Positions 57,157-64,000 of a stretch of 64,000 nucleotides of DNA are shown here, in pieces. The notes below the pieces were generated by a model. The model worked only from the letters and a program-made list of their open reading frames with translations. It made no database searches and was not told where the DNA came from. How positions within the stretch are numbered: position 1 is the first letter of the stretch; every line of letters starts with the position of its first letter. The position numbers and the translations under genes were made by a program. The stretch comes from Mycobacterium sp. D16R12 (lineage in GTDB: Bacteria; Actinomycetota; Actinomycetes; Mycobacteriales; Mycobacteriaceae), in contig NZ_MAFC01000023.1 of the NCBI RefSeq assembly GCF_002013465.1, forward strand, positions 1 through 64,000, written 5' to 3'.

Positions 57157-57482
57157 GAGCGGGTGCGGTCCTGGCCGTGCTGTTCATCATCGGCGTCTTG
57201 GCGCGCAGCGAGACGTCCCCGGTGGTCGCGATGCTCTCCGGCCTGGCCGCCGTGATATGTCTGTCGGCCGCGTATACCCGGCGTTGGTCATCCGAAGTCC
57301 TTCCCGCACTGCTGTTCGGTGGCACGGCACTACTGGCAGCGGCGATACCCACGGGACTGTCGTCCTGGCTGCCCTTGGTCGCACCGGTCGCTGTCGTCCT
57401 CATTTATGTTCTCGCCCTGTGGCCTCTGCTCAGAGCAGCGGCGGCGCCGTCGAGTGATAGACCGACCCGGTCGGCGTCGTGA
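57153..57482 (+). CDS. Small membrane protein closing the moxR3-type operon (Rv3162c-like)
   Basis: 109 residues with four predicted membrane helices (about 2-18, 22-40, 48-66 and 72-92). The ATG at 57153 overlaps, by ATGA, the stop of the second-frame DUF58 product. This shows that the native DUF58 reading ends there. No domain is recognised; the homologue has a similar size and lies at the same place in M. tuberculosis. Its last 53 bases overlap the 3' end of the convergent HNH gene. Confidence 0.7.
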   Translation: MRAGAVLAVLFIIGVLARSETSPVVAMLSGLAAVICLSAAYTRRWSSEVLPALLFGGTALLAAAIPTGLSSWLPLVAPVAVVLIYVLALWPLLRAAAAPSSDRPTRSAS

Positions 57483-58599
57483 TCGCGACGGTATGCCTCC
57501 ACCCCGGCGACTCCTTCACGTAGTTGCATCGCTCGCAGAGGCCCTGACCGTTGTCGAACGAGGTCGCGCCGCCCTGTGCGCTGCCCACGATATGGTCGTG
57601 GTGACGGATCGGGGCATCGCAATACGGCGTCCGACACGTTTGGTCACGCAGGTCGATCAGCTCGGCCAATCCCTTGGGAAACAACCGACTTCGCGACTCC
57701 GCACCCACCAGTGCGCCGGTACCGCAGCGTCGATACAACCGTCGTGCCAAAACCTTCGCACCGGCACTGACGGCGTCGGATATGAGCCTGCGCGCCACCG
57801 CGGCCGGGACGGGTCCGTGACCCGCGATCATCGCGGGCTCGATACCTCCGCCCAATAGCGCCGCATCGGAGATCGTGATGTTCACGCCCAGGGGGACAGC
57901 CTGAGCGGAGGACACTCCGGTTACCCGTTCCACGAGGGTGTCAGCCATGATCTGCCCTTGGCCACGAACGGGATCCATCGACGTGTCGGCGGCTCGCTTG
58001 AGAGCGGCGTAGACCGCCACACCCTGTTTCACCGGGAGCAACGCCGTCAGGTACGTCATGGTGTCGGGCGCCGGACGGATCGATACCCGACGTTCGTTCT
58101 CGGCCCGGCGTGCGCGGCGCACAACAGCCTCCGCATCGAGTCGATACGCCAGACGTTTCGCCTCCGCGGTGAGCCGGGCGTCACCGATTCCTCGCAGCCG
58201 AGACGGGTCTGCGCACATCTCGACGTCGATCTTCTGCCGATCCTCGACGGCAAGGTAGGCGGTTTCCCGCACCAGGATCGTCGCGCGCCATTCATTCAGC
58301 GCGCCGCACACCAATGCCGCAAGCGTGTGGGGCATTTCGTTCACCAGCGCCTTCGCGAAGCCGAGATGACGACCGCCACGGGCCGGTGAATCTTGGCGCG
58401 CCAAGGCGATCTCGGTGGCGACACCCGTCCCCTGCCGTCGTCGAGGCACACCGTTGGCGGCCTCTTCCTCGCGGCGTGCGCGATCAAGTAGCACCGCGGC
58501 ATGTGCCTGCTCCGCAGCGGCTGCGGCCTTCACCCGCTCCAGCTCGGCGATTCGTTCGACGAGCCGCGCCGCGTGGACGGCTGGATCTGTCTGGGACAC
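57430..58599 (-). CDS. DUF222 / HNH endonuclease-domain protein (13E12 type)
   Basis: 389 residues. The helical DUF222 domain takes most of the protein (LVERIAELERVKAAAAAEQAHAAV, GFAKALVNEMPHTLAALVCGAL). The C-terminal HNH nuclease has paired zinc cysteines, Cys322/Cys327 and Cys355/Cys358, the HHDHI motif (His333-Ile337) and Asn350. Mycobacterial genomes carry many such 13E12-like genes, some within repeats or near mobile elements; their cellular role is unclear. GTG or ATG start at 58599 is not marked by a strong Shine-Dalgarno. It overlaps the neighbour by 53 bp tail to tail, a sign of local rearrangement. Confidence 0.85.
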   Translation of the reverse strand: MSQTDPAVHAARLVERIAELERVKAAAAAEQAHAAVLLDRARREEEAANGVPRRRQGTGVATEIALARQDSPARGGRHLGFAKALVNEMPHTLAALVCGALNEWRATILVRETAYLAVEDRQKIDVEMCADPSRLRGIGDARLTAEAKRLAYRLDAEAVVRRARRAENERRVSIRPAPDTMTYLTALLPVKQGVAVYAALKRAADTSMDPVRGQGQIMADTLVERVTGVSSAQAVPLGVNITISDAALLGGGIEPAMIAGHGPVPAAVARRLISDAVSAGAKVLARRLYRRCGTGALVGAESRSRLFPKGLAELIDLRDQTCRTPYCDAPIRHHDHIVGSAQGGATSFDNGQGLCERCNYVKESPGWRHTVAITTPTGSVYHSTAPPLL

Positions 58600-58723
58600 G
58601 TCATCAACGCTACTCGAACATCAGTTCGAATAGCGTCGACTTCTGTTGTTATCCACAATTATTCGATCGTGATCCGAGTTGTCCACAACCTTGCCGATTA
58701 GTGGACATCGAAGCCTGCGTGCG

Positions 58724-59527
58724 CTAAGCGCCCGGGTCGGCCAGCCGTGCCAGCTGCACGGTCGCACCGCGAAGTTCATCGATCGAATCGATCGGGTCGA
58801 CGTAGCCGACTCGGGTCACGGACCAGCCCCGCGGCGTACTCACCCGGACATCCAGCCCATACCGGTCTGCTCCCTCGCAGCGAGCCGCGGTGGCGTCCGG
58901 GTACCCACCCAGCCGTTGCGCCATCGCGAGCAGCGCCTGCGCGTGATCGTCGTTCAGGTGAGTAACCGCACGGTCAGCCTTCGGCGAGACGGGATCTGGT
59001 GCGGCCGAATCGTAATCGGCGCCACTGGCCGAGTCCATGCGTCCGTAACCGCCCACCCAGCGCACGCGTTCGACGTCCAGGATCCAGACGGAGAAATCGC
59101 TGTAGTCGATGTAATAACGGGCCGCGGGCACCGCCGCGATGTGAGCCTCGCGAGCCGCGGGCAGCTCTTCCGGACTGGGTCGGCGCACCTTCCCGGCGAG
59201 CGTGATCCGGGTGTTGGCCAACGGATCCTCGGGTGCGTTGGGCGCCACGATGGACACGCTTGCCCGGGGGTCGCGTATCAGGTTGCGTCCGTGCTCGGCC
59301 ATCTTCGATACGCACAGCACCGGCGCCCCACCCAGTAACCCGTAGGTGACCAGCGAAGCCCATGGCTCACCGTCGGTGGACAGGCTCGCCAGTGTCGCGA
59401 CGTTCGTCGACGCCGCGACCGTTCTGGCCTCCTCGGCGGCCGAAGGCCGAGCCGGGTTGGCGACATCTGCCAGGGGTGGGGCGATGGTGGGCGCATCGCC
59501 CGGATCGCCGTGATCGCGAGAAGCCAT
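58724..59527 (-). CDS. HugZ-like FMN-binding split-barrel protein with DUF2470 domain
   Basis: 267 residues. The N-terminal pyridoxamine-phosphate-oxidase-type split barrel covers about 25-165 (EARTVAASTNVATLASLSTDGEPWASLVTYG). It is followed by a DUF2470 helical part (HLNDDHAQALLAMAQRLGG, about 195-215). This two-part build is shared by HugZ-type heme-utilisation proteins and plant GluBP, so heme or FMN binding is likely; degradation of heme is possible but unproven. It lies nine bases upstream of nothing on its strand and is separated by 124 bp from the HNH gene. The RNase H gene begins 1.1 kb away on the same strand. Confidence 0.78.
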   Translation of the reverse strand: MASRDHGDPGDAPTIAPPLADVANPARPSAAEEARTVAASTNVATLASLSTDGEPWASLVTYGLLGGAPVLCVSKMAEHGRNLIRDPRASVSIVAPNAPEDPLANTRITLAGKVRRPSPEELPAAREAHIAAVPAARYYIDYSDFSVWILDVERVRWVGGYGRMDSASGADYDSAAPDPVSPKADRAVTHLNDDHAQALLAMAQRLGGYPDATAARCEGADRYGLDVRVSTPRGWSVTRVGYVDPIDSIDELRGATVQLARLADPGA

Positions 59528-59536
59528 GGCGACAGC

Positions 59537-60649
59537 CTAAGTCAGGTATGAGGTCTCGTTGACGAGTCGCACCGATGCCGGCCCGTCCGAGTAGAACTCG
59601 GCGATGCTCAACGAGGCGAGATCCAGGTGCAGCCGGTACAGCAGGCTGGGTCCCGCATCCAGTGCCAGACGCAGCAGCGTTTTGATGGGCGTGACATGGG
59701 CGACCACCAAAACCGTTGCGCCACCGTACTCGGCGATGATCCGATTGCGGGCACGGCGCACCCGGTGGTGCACGGTATCGAAGCTCTCCCCTTCCGGTGG
59801 AGTCACCGACGTATCGCTGAGCCACTGGGCGTGCAGCTGCGGATCGCGCTCGGACGCCTCGGAGAATGTCAAACCCTCCCACTTGCCGAAGTCGGTCTCG
59901 ATCAGATCGTCATCGACGGTGAGCGGCACGCCCAGCGCCTCGGCGGCGGCCGCCGCAGTCTGCTTGGCGCGGCCCAGCGGCGAGCTGATGACGGCTGCGA
60001 TGCCGCCGCGGCTCGCGAGGTACTGCGCCGCTTTCGCGGCCTGATCGAGCCCCAGTTCGGTCAGTTCGGGATTTCCGCGTCCGGAGTAACGACGCTGCAC
60101 CGAAAGCTCGGTCTGCCCATGGCGAAGCAACAGCATCCGGGTGGGCTTGCCGCGCGCACCGGTCCAGCCCGGCGCGGTATCGGCAGGCTTGGGCTCCTTG
60201 GCTTCTTTGGTTTCCTTGGGCTTCTTCGGAGCCTTGGGTTCGATGCCACTGGCGCGGTCCATCGCCTCATTGGCCAGCCGGTCGGCGTGCTTGTTGCGTT
60301 CCCGCGGAATCCACTTGTAGTCGACGGCTTCGAACTGCATCGCGGCGGCAATCGCCTGCCGGTACAGCGTGATGAGGTCGGGATGTTTGACCTTCCATCG
60401 ACCGGACATCTGCTCGACGACGAGTTTGGAGTCCATCGAGACGCTTACCTCAGTGGCGCCCAACCGTGCCGCCTCGGCCAATCCCGCTATCAGACCACGA
60501 TATTCGGCCACATTGTTGGTGGCATGACCGATCGCCTCGCAGGACTCCCCCAACACCGTCTCATGATCCGGGGCGAACACCACGGCGCCATACCCGGCCA
60601 GCCCCGGGTTACCACGCGAACCACCATCGGCTTCGACAAGAACTCTCAC
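59537..60649 (-). CDS. rnhC: Bifunctional RNase HI / CobC-type phosphatase
   Basis: 370 residues. The N-terminal RNase HI domain (1-140) has the acidic active site Asp8 (VEADGGSRGNPG), Glu49 (NNVAEYRGL), Asp73 (SMDSKLVVEQM) and Asp123. A Lys/Pro/Glu-rich linker (about 139-160) follows. The C-terminal histidine phosphatase carries RHG (Arg176-Gly178) in LLRHGQTEL. The fusion degrades RNA-DNA hybrids and dephosphorylates alpha-ribazole phosphate, tying it to cobalamin. The GTG at 60649 overlaps the upstream stop by 4 bp and aligns with the M. tuberculosis Rv2228c start; a longer reading is less likely. Confidence 0.92.
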   Translation of the reverse strand: MRVLVEADGGSRGNPGLAGYGAVVFAPDHETVLGESCEAIGHATNNVAEYRGLIAGLAEAARLGATEVSVSMDSKLVVEQMSGRWKVKHPDLITLYRQAIAAAMQFEAVDYKWIPRERNKHADRLANEAMDRASGIEPKAPKKPKETKEAKEPKPADTAPGWTGARGKPTRMLLLRHGQTELSVQRRYSGRGNPELTELGLDQAAKAAQYLASRGGIAAVISSPLGRAKQTAAAAAEALGVPLTVDDDLIETDFGKWEGLTFSEASERDPQLHAQWLSDTSVTPPEGESFDTVHHRVRRARNRIIAEYGGATVLVVAHVTPIKTLLRLALDAGPSLLYRLHLDLASLSIAEFYSDGPASVRLVNETSYLT

Positions 60650-61368
60650 AGGCGCACCAGGATCGCACTGCACTCGGGGCACCGCAGCACCTCGTCGGCG
60701 GCAGCAGCCGAGATCCGCGACAGCTCACCGCGGTCCAACTCGATACGGCACGCGCCGCACTTGTTGCCTTGCAACAACCCCGCCCCCGGACCTCCCGAGC
60801 GGCGCTGCCGTTCATAGGCTTCCAGCAGCGTCCCGTCGATGGAGGCCCCCAGGCCGTCGCGACGCTGCCGAATCTGGTTCTCCTCGGCGTCGGTGTCGAT
60901 GGAAACCGCACGCTGGAGCCGTTCGATCTCCGCCACCCGCTCGGCGATCTTGTCGGCATTGGCCTGACTCGATGCCTGTTGGGCCTGCAGCTCCTCACGA
61001 CGCTCCATCAGCTCCAGTTCCGAGTCCTCCAGGCTGGACTGACGGCGCTCCAGAGTGTCGAGCTCATGCTGAATATCGACGAGTTCCTTCGGATTCGCAC
61101 CACCCGAGGCCAGCAGCGTGCGGTCGCGGTCCTCTCGTTGCCGGACGGCCGTCACCTCGGTGTCCAACTTCGCCACCTGCACGTCCAGGTCTTCCAAGGC
61201 GAGACCGAGCGCGCCCACCTCGTCGAGAATCTTCCGCTGCTGCGCCCGCAACTCACCGTGCTCCTGGTGCTCCGGCGGATTCGCGCGCCGGTGCGCAATG
61301 CGCGTCAATTCCGCATCCACGGACGCTAGGTCTACCAGTAGACGCTGCTGTGCCACATCGGCTTTCAT
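60646..61368 (-). CDS. Coiled-coil zinc-ribbon protein (Rv2229c-like)
   Basis: 240 residues. A long coiled coil (about 1-175), rich in Glu, Leu, Arg and Gln, gives a helical hairpin ([24 protein letters not shown]). The C-terminal zinc ribbon has two CxxC pairs, in KCGACRIEL and [10 protein letters not shown]. The protein belongs to the CT398-like hairpin/zinc-ribbon group, whose function is unknown. The ATG at 61368 was chosen from the coiled-coil start; its stop overlaps the RNase H GTG by 4 bp and its start overlaps the Nif3-like stop. The Nif3, this gene and RNase H form one translational unit. Confidence 0.86.
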   Translation of the reverse strand: MKADVAQQRLLVDLASVDAELTRIAHRRANPPEHQEHGELRAQQRKILDEVGALGLALEDLDVQVAKLDTEVTAVRQREDRDRTLLASGGANPKELVDIQHELDTLERRQSSLEDSELELMERREELQAQQASSQANADKIAERVAEIERLQRAVSIDTDAEENQIRQRRDGLGASIDGTLLEAYERQRRSGGPGAGLLQGNKCGACRIELDRGELSRISAAAADEVLRCPECSAILVRL

Positions 61369-62516
61369 GCTCGTTCTTCTTTCTCTGGACCACCTAGGGT
61401 CCAAGGGTCTGTGCGAACTGGCGAGATGCGCGTCGGCAACTTCTCCCCGAATTCGGTGTCGAGCACCCGCGCTGCCTGCGCACACCACGGGAACTCGCTG
61501 GCCCAATGGGCGACGTCGACGAGTGCAACGCTACTTGCCCGGGCATGCTCGTCGGCGGGATGGTGCCGCAAATCGGCGGTGACGTACGCATCAACCCCGG
61601 ATCCGACCGCATTACTCAACAGCGAGTCACCCGCACCACCGCAGACCGCAACGGTCTGAATCAGCGCATCCGGATCACCGGCGGCCCGGGTTCCCCACAC
61701 GGTTTCCGGCAGCGCCGCGCCGACGCGCGATACGAAGTCACGGAGGGGCTCCGGTTCGGGCAGGGCACCTACGCGCCCCAGACCGGTGCCCGCCGGCACT
61801 GGCGCCATCGGCAGCACGTCGATGGCCGGCACTTCATAGGGATGAGCAGCATGAATCGCCGCGAACAGCGCACAGCGCAGCCGGGCTGGGGCGACCATTT
61901 CCACCCTGTCCTCGACAACCTGCTCCACTACACCGTGCACACCGATTGCGGGGTCCGAACCCTCCAGCGGCCGAAACTGCCCGGTCCCGGTGGCGCTCCA
62001 TGAGCAGTCCGAGTAGGCACCAAGCTGCCCGGCGCCGGCGTCGAACATGGCTCGGCGCACCACCTCAGCAGATTCGGTGGGCACGAACACCACCCATTTG
62101 TCGTAGTCGGCGAACTGCGGGGCGAGCACCGAGGTCACCTGCAGCCCAAGGGCTTCGGCGAGGGCGTCGGACACCCCGGGACTCGCCGAGTCGGCGTTGG
62201 TATGCGCCGTGAACAAGGCACCGCCCGAACGGATGAGGCGATGGATCAGCGCGCCCTTCGGCGTACTGGCCGCCACCGTGTCCACACCGCGCAGTAGTAG
62301 CGGGTGGTGCGCCAACAGCAGATGTGAACCGGAATCCAAACCGGCACTGTCTATCTCGTCGATCACCGACGCTGTCGCGTCGACGGCGACGGTCACCGTA
62401 TCGATCTGCTGTTCGGGGTCACCGCAGACCAAGCCCACTGAATCCCACGATTCGGCGAGAGCCGGCGGATACGCCGCGTCAAGCACACCGATGATGTCCG
62501 CGAGCCGCACACCCAC
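61365..62516 (-). CDS. Nif3-like dinuclear-metal protein (GTP cyclohydrolase I type 2 family)
   Basis: 383 residues. The Nif3 metal site is seen in [11 protein letters not shown] (His pair) and HTNADSA; the C-terminal [10 protein letters not shown] supplies the remaining His and Glu. The insert between the two halves (about 130-245) resembles the PII-like domain of longer Nif3 proteins. The family binds two metals and has been suggested as GTP cyclohydrolase 1 type 2, but its role is not settled. The GTG at 62516 shares its first base with the cobC stop codon; AAGGAG lies about 12 bases upstream. It corresponds to Rv2230c. Confidence 0.88.
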   Translation of the reverse strand: MGVRLADIIGVLDAAYPPALAESWDSVGLVCGDPEQQIDTVTVAVDATASVIDEIDSAGLDSGSHLLLAHHPLLLRGVDTVAASTPKGALIHRLIRSGGALFTAHTNADSASPGVSDALAEALGLQVTSVLAPQFADYDKWVVFVPTESAEVVRRAMFDAGAGQLGAYSDCSWSATGTGQFRPLEGSDPAIGVHGVVEQVVEDRVEMVAPARLRCALFAAIHAAHPYEVPAIDVLPMAPVPAGTGLGRVGALPEPEPLRDFVSRVGAALPETVWGTRAAGDPDALIQTVAVCGGAGDSLLSNAVGSGVDAYVTADLRHHPADEHARASSVALVDVAHWASEFPWCAQAARVLDTEFGEKLPTRISPVRTDPWTLGGPEKEERA

Positions 62517-63532
62517 TACAGAATCTCCTTCATCGCTTGCACCAACTCCGGCCATTCGGCTCGCACCGCCACCCGCAGGTAGTCGCCACCCAGGCCCACG
62601 AAGGTGTCGCAGCGACGCACGGCGATGTTCTTGACCTCCAAATGTTTTCGCATCAGGTTCGCATCGGGCACGGCCACCAGCAGGAACGGCGCCGATCCTT
62701 CGGTGACAGTCAACCCCAGGCCGCGCAGCGCATCGGCCTGTTGGCGCCGCGTGTCGACAAGACGCTGTGTGTCCTGACCGGCGAGCACGACCGCCTCCGG
62801 GGTGTTGCAGGCGATGAGGGCTTCGAGTTGCAGTGTGCCCAAAGGCCAATGCGCACGACCGTGCGCGAGCCTGCCCAGCACCTCGGGATCACCCACGGCG
62901 TAGCCCGCGCGCAATCCCGCGAGTGCCCACGTTTTGGTGAGGCTGCGCAACACCACCAGACCGGGCAGTCGATACGTGGCCAACGACTCCGGCTCACCGG
63001 GCACCGCATCCATGAAGGCCTCGTCGACCACCAGGATTCGTCCCGGGCGACACGACGCGAGCAGATCCGTACGACGGTGCAGCACCGAGGTCGGGTTGGT
63101 GGGGTTCCCGATGACCACCAGGTCGGCTTCCTCGGGGACAGCGACGTCGCCGAGGGTGAATGGTGGCGGCAACACCACATGGTCGATCGGGACACCAGCG
63201 TGGGCAAGCACGGCTTCCGGTTCGGTGAAGCCCGGCGCGAACACGGCGGCCCGGCGCGGTTTCAGCCGGGGCAGCATCGCGAAGCCCTCCGCGGCCCCTG
63301 CCAGTAGCAGCACCTCGTCGGCTGTTCGGCCATGTCGTTCGGCGATCGCGGCAACGGCGCGCTCCTGGTCGGCGCGGCGCGGATAGCTGCCCAGCTCATC
63401 GAGCCGGGCGGCGAGCCGATCACGCAGCCAGCGCGGTGGCGCGGCGGCGCGCACATTCACAGCGAAGTCCAGGACGCCGGGAATCAGCGCCTGGTCGCCG
63501 TGATAGCGCACTCCCTTTCGCGGCCCAGTCAT
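62516..63532 (-). CDS. cobC: PLP-dependent aminotransferase/decarboxylase CobC
   Basis: 338 residues, a fold-type I PLP enzyme of the threonine-phosphate decarboxylase / histidinol-phosphate aminotransferase group. In cobalamin synthesis it would supply the aminopropanol linker phosphate. The PLP lysine is Lys200 in [18 protein letters not shown], with [12 protein letters not shown] and VVDEAFMD as further signatures. The ATG at 63532 has no strong Shine-Dalgarno. Its stop overlaps the next start by one base. It is the first gene of the unit that runs through Nif3, zinc-ribbon and RNase H/CobC-phosphatase, linking this block to the cobU-cobT-cobS run 54 kb away. Confidence 0.88.
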   Translation of the reverse strand: MTGPRKGVRYHGDQALIPGVLDFAVNVRAAAPPRWLRDRLAARLDELGSYPRRADQERAVAAIAERHGRTADEVLLLAGAAEGFAMLPRLKPRRAAVFAPGFTEPEAVLAHAGVPIDHVVLPPPFTLGDVAVPEEADLVVIGNPTNPTSVLHRRTDLLASCRPGRILVVDEAFMDAVPGEPESLATYRLPGLVVLRSLTKTWALAGLRAGYAVGDPEVLGRLAHGRAHWPLGTLQLEALIACNTPEAVVLAGQDTQRLVDTRRQQADALRGLGLTVTEGSAPFLLVAVPDANLMRKHLEVKNIAVRRCDTFVGLGGDYLRVAVRAEWPELVQAMKEIL

Positions 63533-63554
63533 GTCTCGACACTAATGTAGGGGG

Positions 63555-64000
63555 GTGGCTCCTCCGATGCTGGTGATCTTCGATCTCGACGGCACCTTGA
63601 CCGACTCTGCACCGGGGATCGTCTCCAGTTTCCGTCACGCGCTCAGTCATGTCGGCGCCCCCGAACCCACCGGCGATATCGCATCGCGGGTGGTGGGACC
63701 GCCGATGCACGTCACACTGGGCTCGATGGGGCTCGGCGACCGTGCTGACGACGCCATAGCGGCCTACCGAGCCGACTACGGCGAACGCGGATGGGCAGTC
63801 AATGAGATGTTCGACGGCATCCACGACGTGCTGACCGGGCTACGCGAGGCGGGGGTGCCCATGGTGGTGGCCACGTCCAAGTCCGAACCGATCGCGGCGC
63901 GCATTCTGGAGCATTTCGGGCTCGCCGAGTTTTTCCAGGTGATCGCCGGAGCAAGCCCAGACGGAGTTCGGTCCAGTAAGGCCGATGTAATCGAGCACGC
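63555..64000 (+). CDS. ptkA: PtkA HAD-family protein tyrosine kinase (5' part, cut by window edge)
   Basis: 148 codons are in the window. The HAD motif I is LVIFDLDGTLTDSAPGIVSSF (the aspartates about 10 and 12). Motif II is the VVATSKSEP stretch. Sequence and position after cobC match M. tuberculosis PtkA (Rv2232), an unusual HAD-fold tyrosine kinase that acts on the phosphatase PtpA. The GTG at 63555 is a good start; an ATG four codons on is an alternative. The M. tuberculosis protein has a long N-terminal extension that is absent here. Confidence 0.85.
   Translation, partial: MAPPMLVIFDLDGTLTDSAPGIVSSFRHALSHVGAPEPTGDIASRVVGPPMHVTLGSMGLGDRADDAIAAYRADYGERGWAVNEMFDGIHDVLTGLREAGVPMVVATSKSEPIAARILEHFGLAEFFQVIAGASPDGVRSSKADVIEH

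Overview
The window is a 64-kb stretch of chromosome from a mycobacterium, most likely a rapid grower such as the Mycobacteroides abscessus/chelonae group. The evidence is the high GC content, frequent GTG starts, mycobacteria-specific proteins (MmpS3, CtaF, CaeA/Hip1-type hydrolases, hemophore-like MHB proteins, WS/DGAT acyltransferase, FadD32-type fatty-acyl-AMP ligase, PtkA) and a backbone that runs in the same order as M. tuberculosis Rv2198c to Rv2232 as I recall it. The species is inferred; no 16S or other species marker lies in the window.

Layout. 1-6.3 kb: start of mmpS3, ctaF and ctaC (cytochrome oxidase side), asnB, adenosine kinase, a small membrane protein and the Fe-S carrier ErpA. 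6.4-16.1 kb: glycerate kinase, a DUF3043 membrane protein, a compact cobU-cobT-cobS run, a Tat-exported purple acid phosphatase, ilvE, gcvT and pepB. 16.1-18.5 kb: an accessory SDR/TetR pair behind two matched 17-bp palindromes. 18.6-23.8 kb: dlaT, an SDR39U1 protein, lipB, lipA and a DUF4191 protein (lipoate synthesis and its E2 acceptor). 23.8-29.3 kb: an accessory island of P450, TetR, ornithine/lysine N-hydroxylase, an OlsB-like N-acyltransferase and an MFS exporter. 29.3-42.2 kb: nitrogen assimilation (glnA1 behind a four-half-site GlnR-type box, glnE, glnA2), split by a 6.4-kb insertion of hchA, two DoxX genes, an EEP-domain membrane protein, a SnoaL-like protein, a two-component system and two hemophore-like proteins. 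42.2-52.7 kb: two CaeA-type exported hydrolases, a WS/DGAT, panB, a fatty-acyl-AMP ligase, a CYTH-CHAD protein and an RNB exoribonuclease. 52.76-53.18 kb: the RNase P RNA gene. 53.2-58.6 kb: a VOC protein, a five-gene moxR3-type operon whose DUF58 gene is frameshifted, and a DUF222/HNH gene. 58.7-64 kb: a HugZ-like FMN protein, RNase H/phosphatase, a zinc-ribbon coiled-coil protein, a Nif3-like protein, cobC and the start of ptkA.

How the parts work together. The backbone is housekeeping: respiration, nitrogen assimilation with adenylylation control (GlnE acting on GlnA1), lipoylation, late cobalamin assembly and pantothenate synthesis. The islands carry regulators, secondary-metabolism enzymes and envelope or heme proteins. 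The most promising possibly undescribed system is the MFS, N-acyltransferase and N-hydroxylase gene run at 25.7-29.3 kb, which is arranged as if to make and export a small acylated N-hydroxy-ornithine/lysine compound without an NRPS. The strongest regulatory signals are the 11-bp-periodic GlnR-type box before glnA1 and the paired palindromes before the SDR/TetR operon. The clearest lesion is the frameshift in the DUF58 gene. No tRNA, CRISPR array, insertion sequence or prophage was seen, and no gap between genes exceeds 300 bp.
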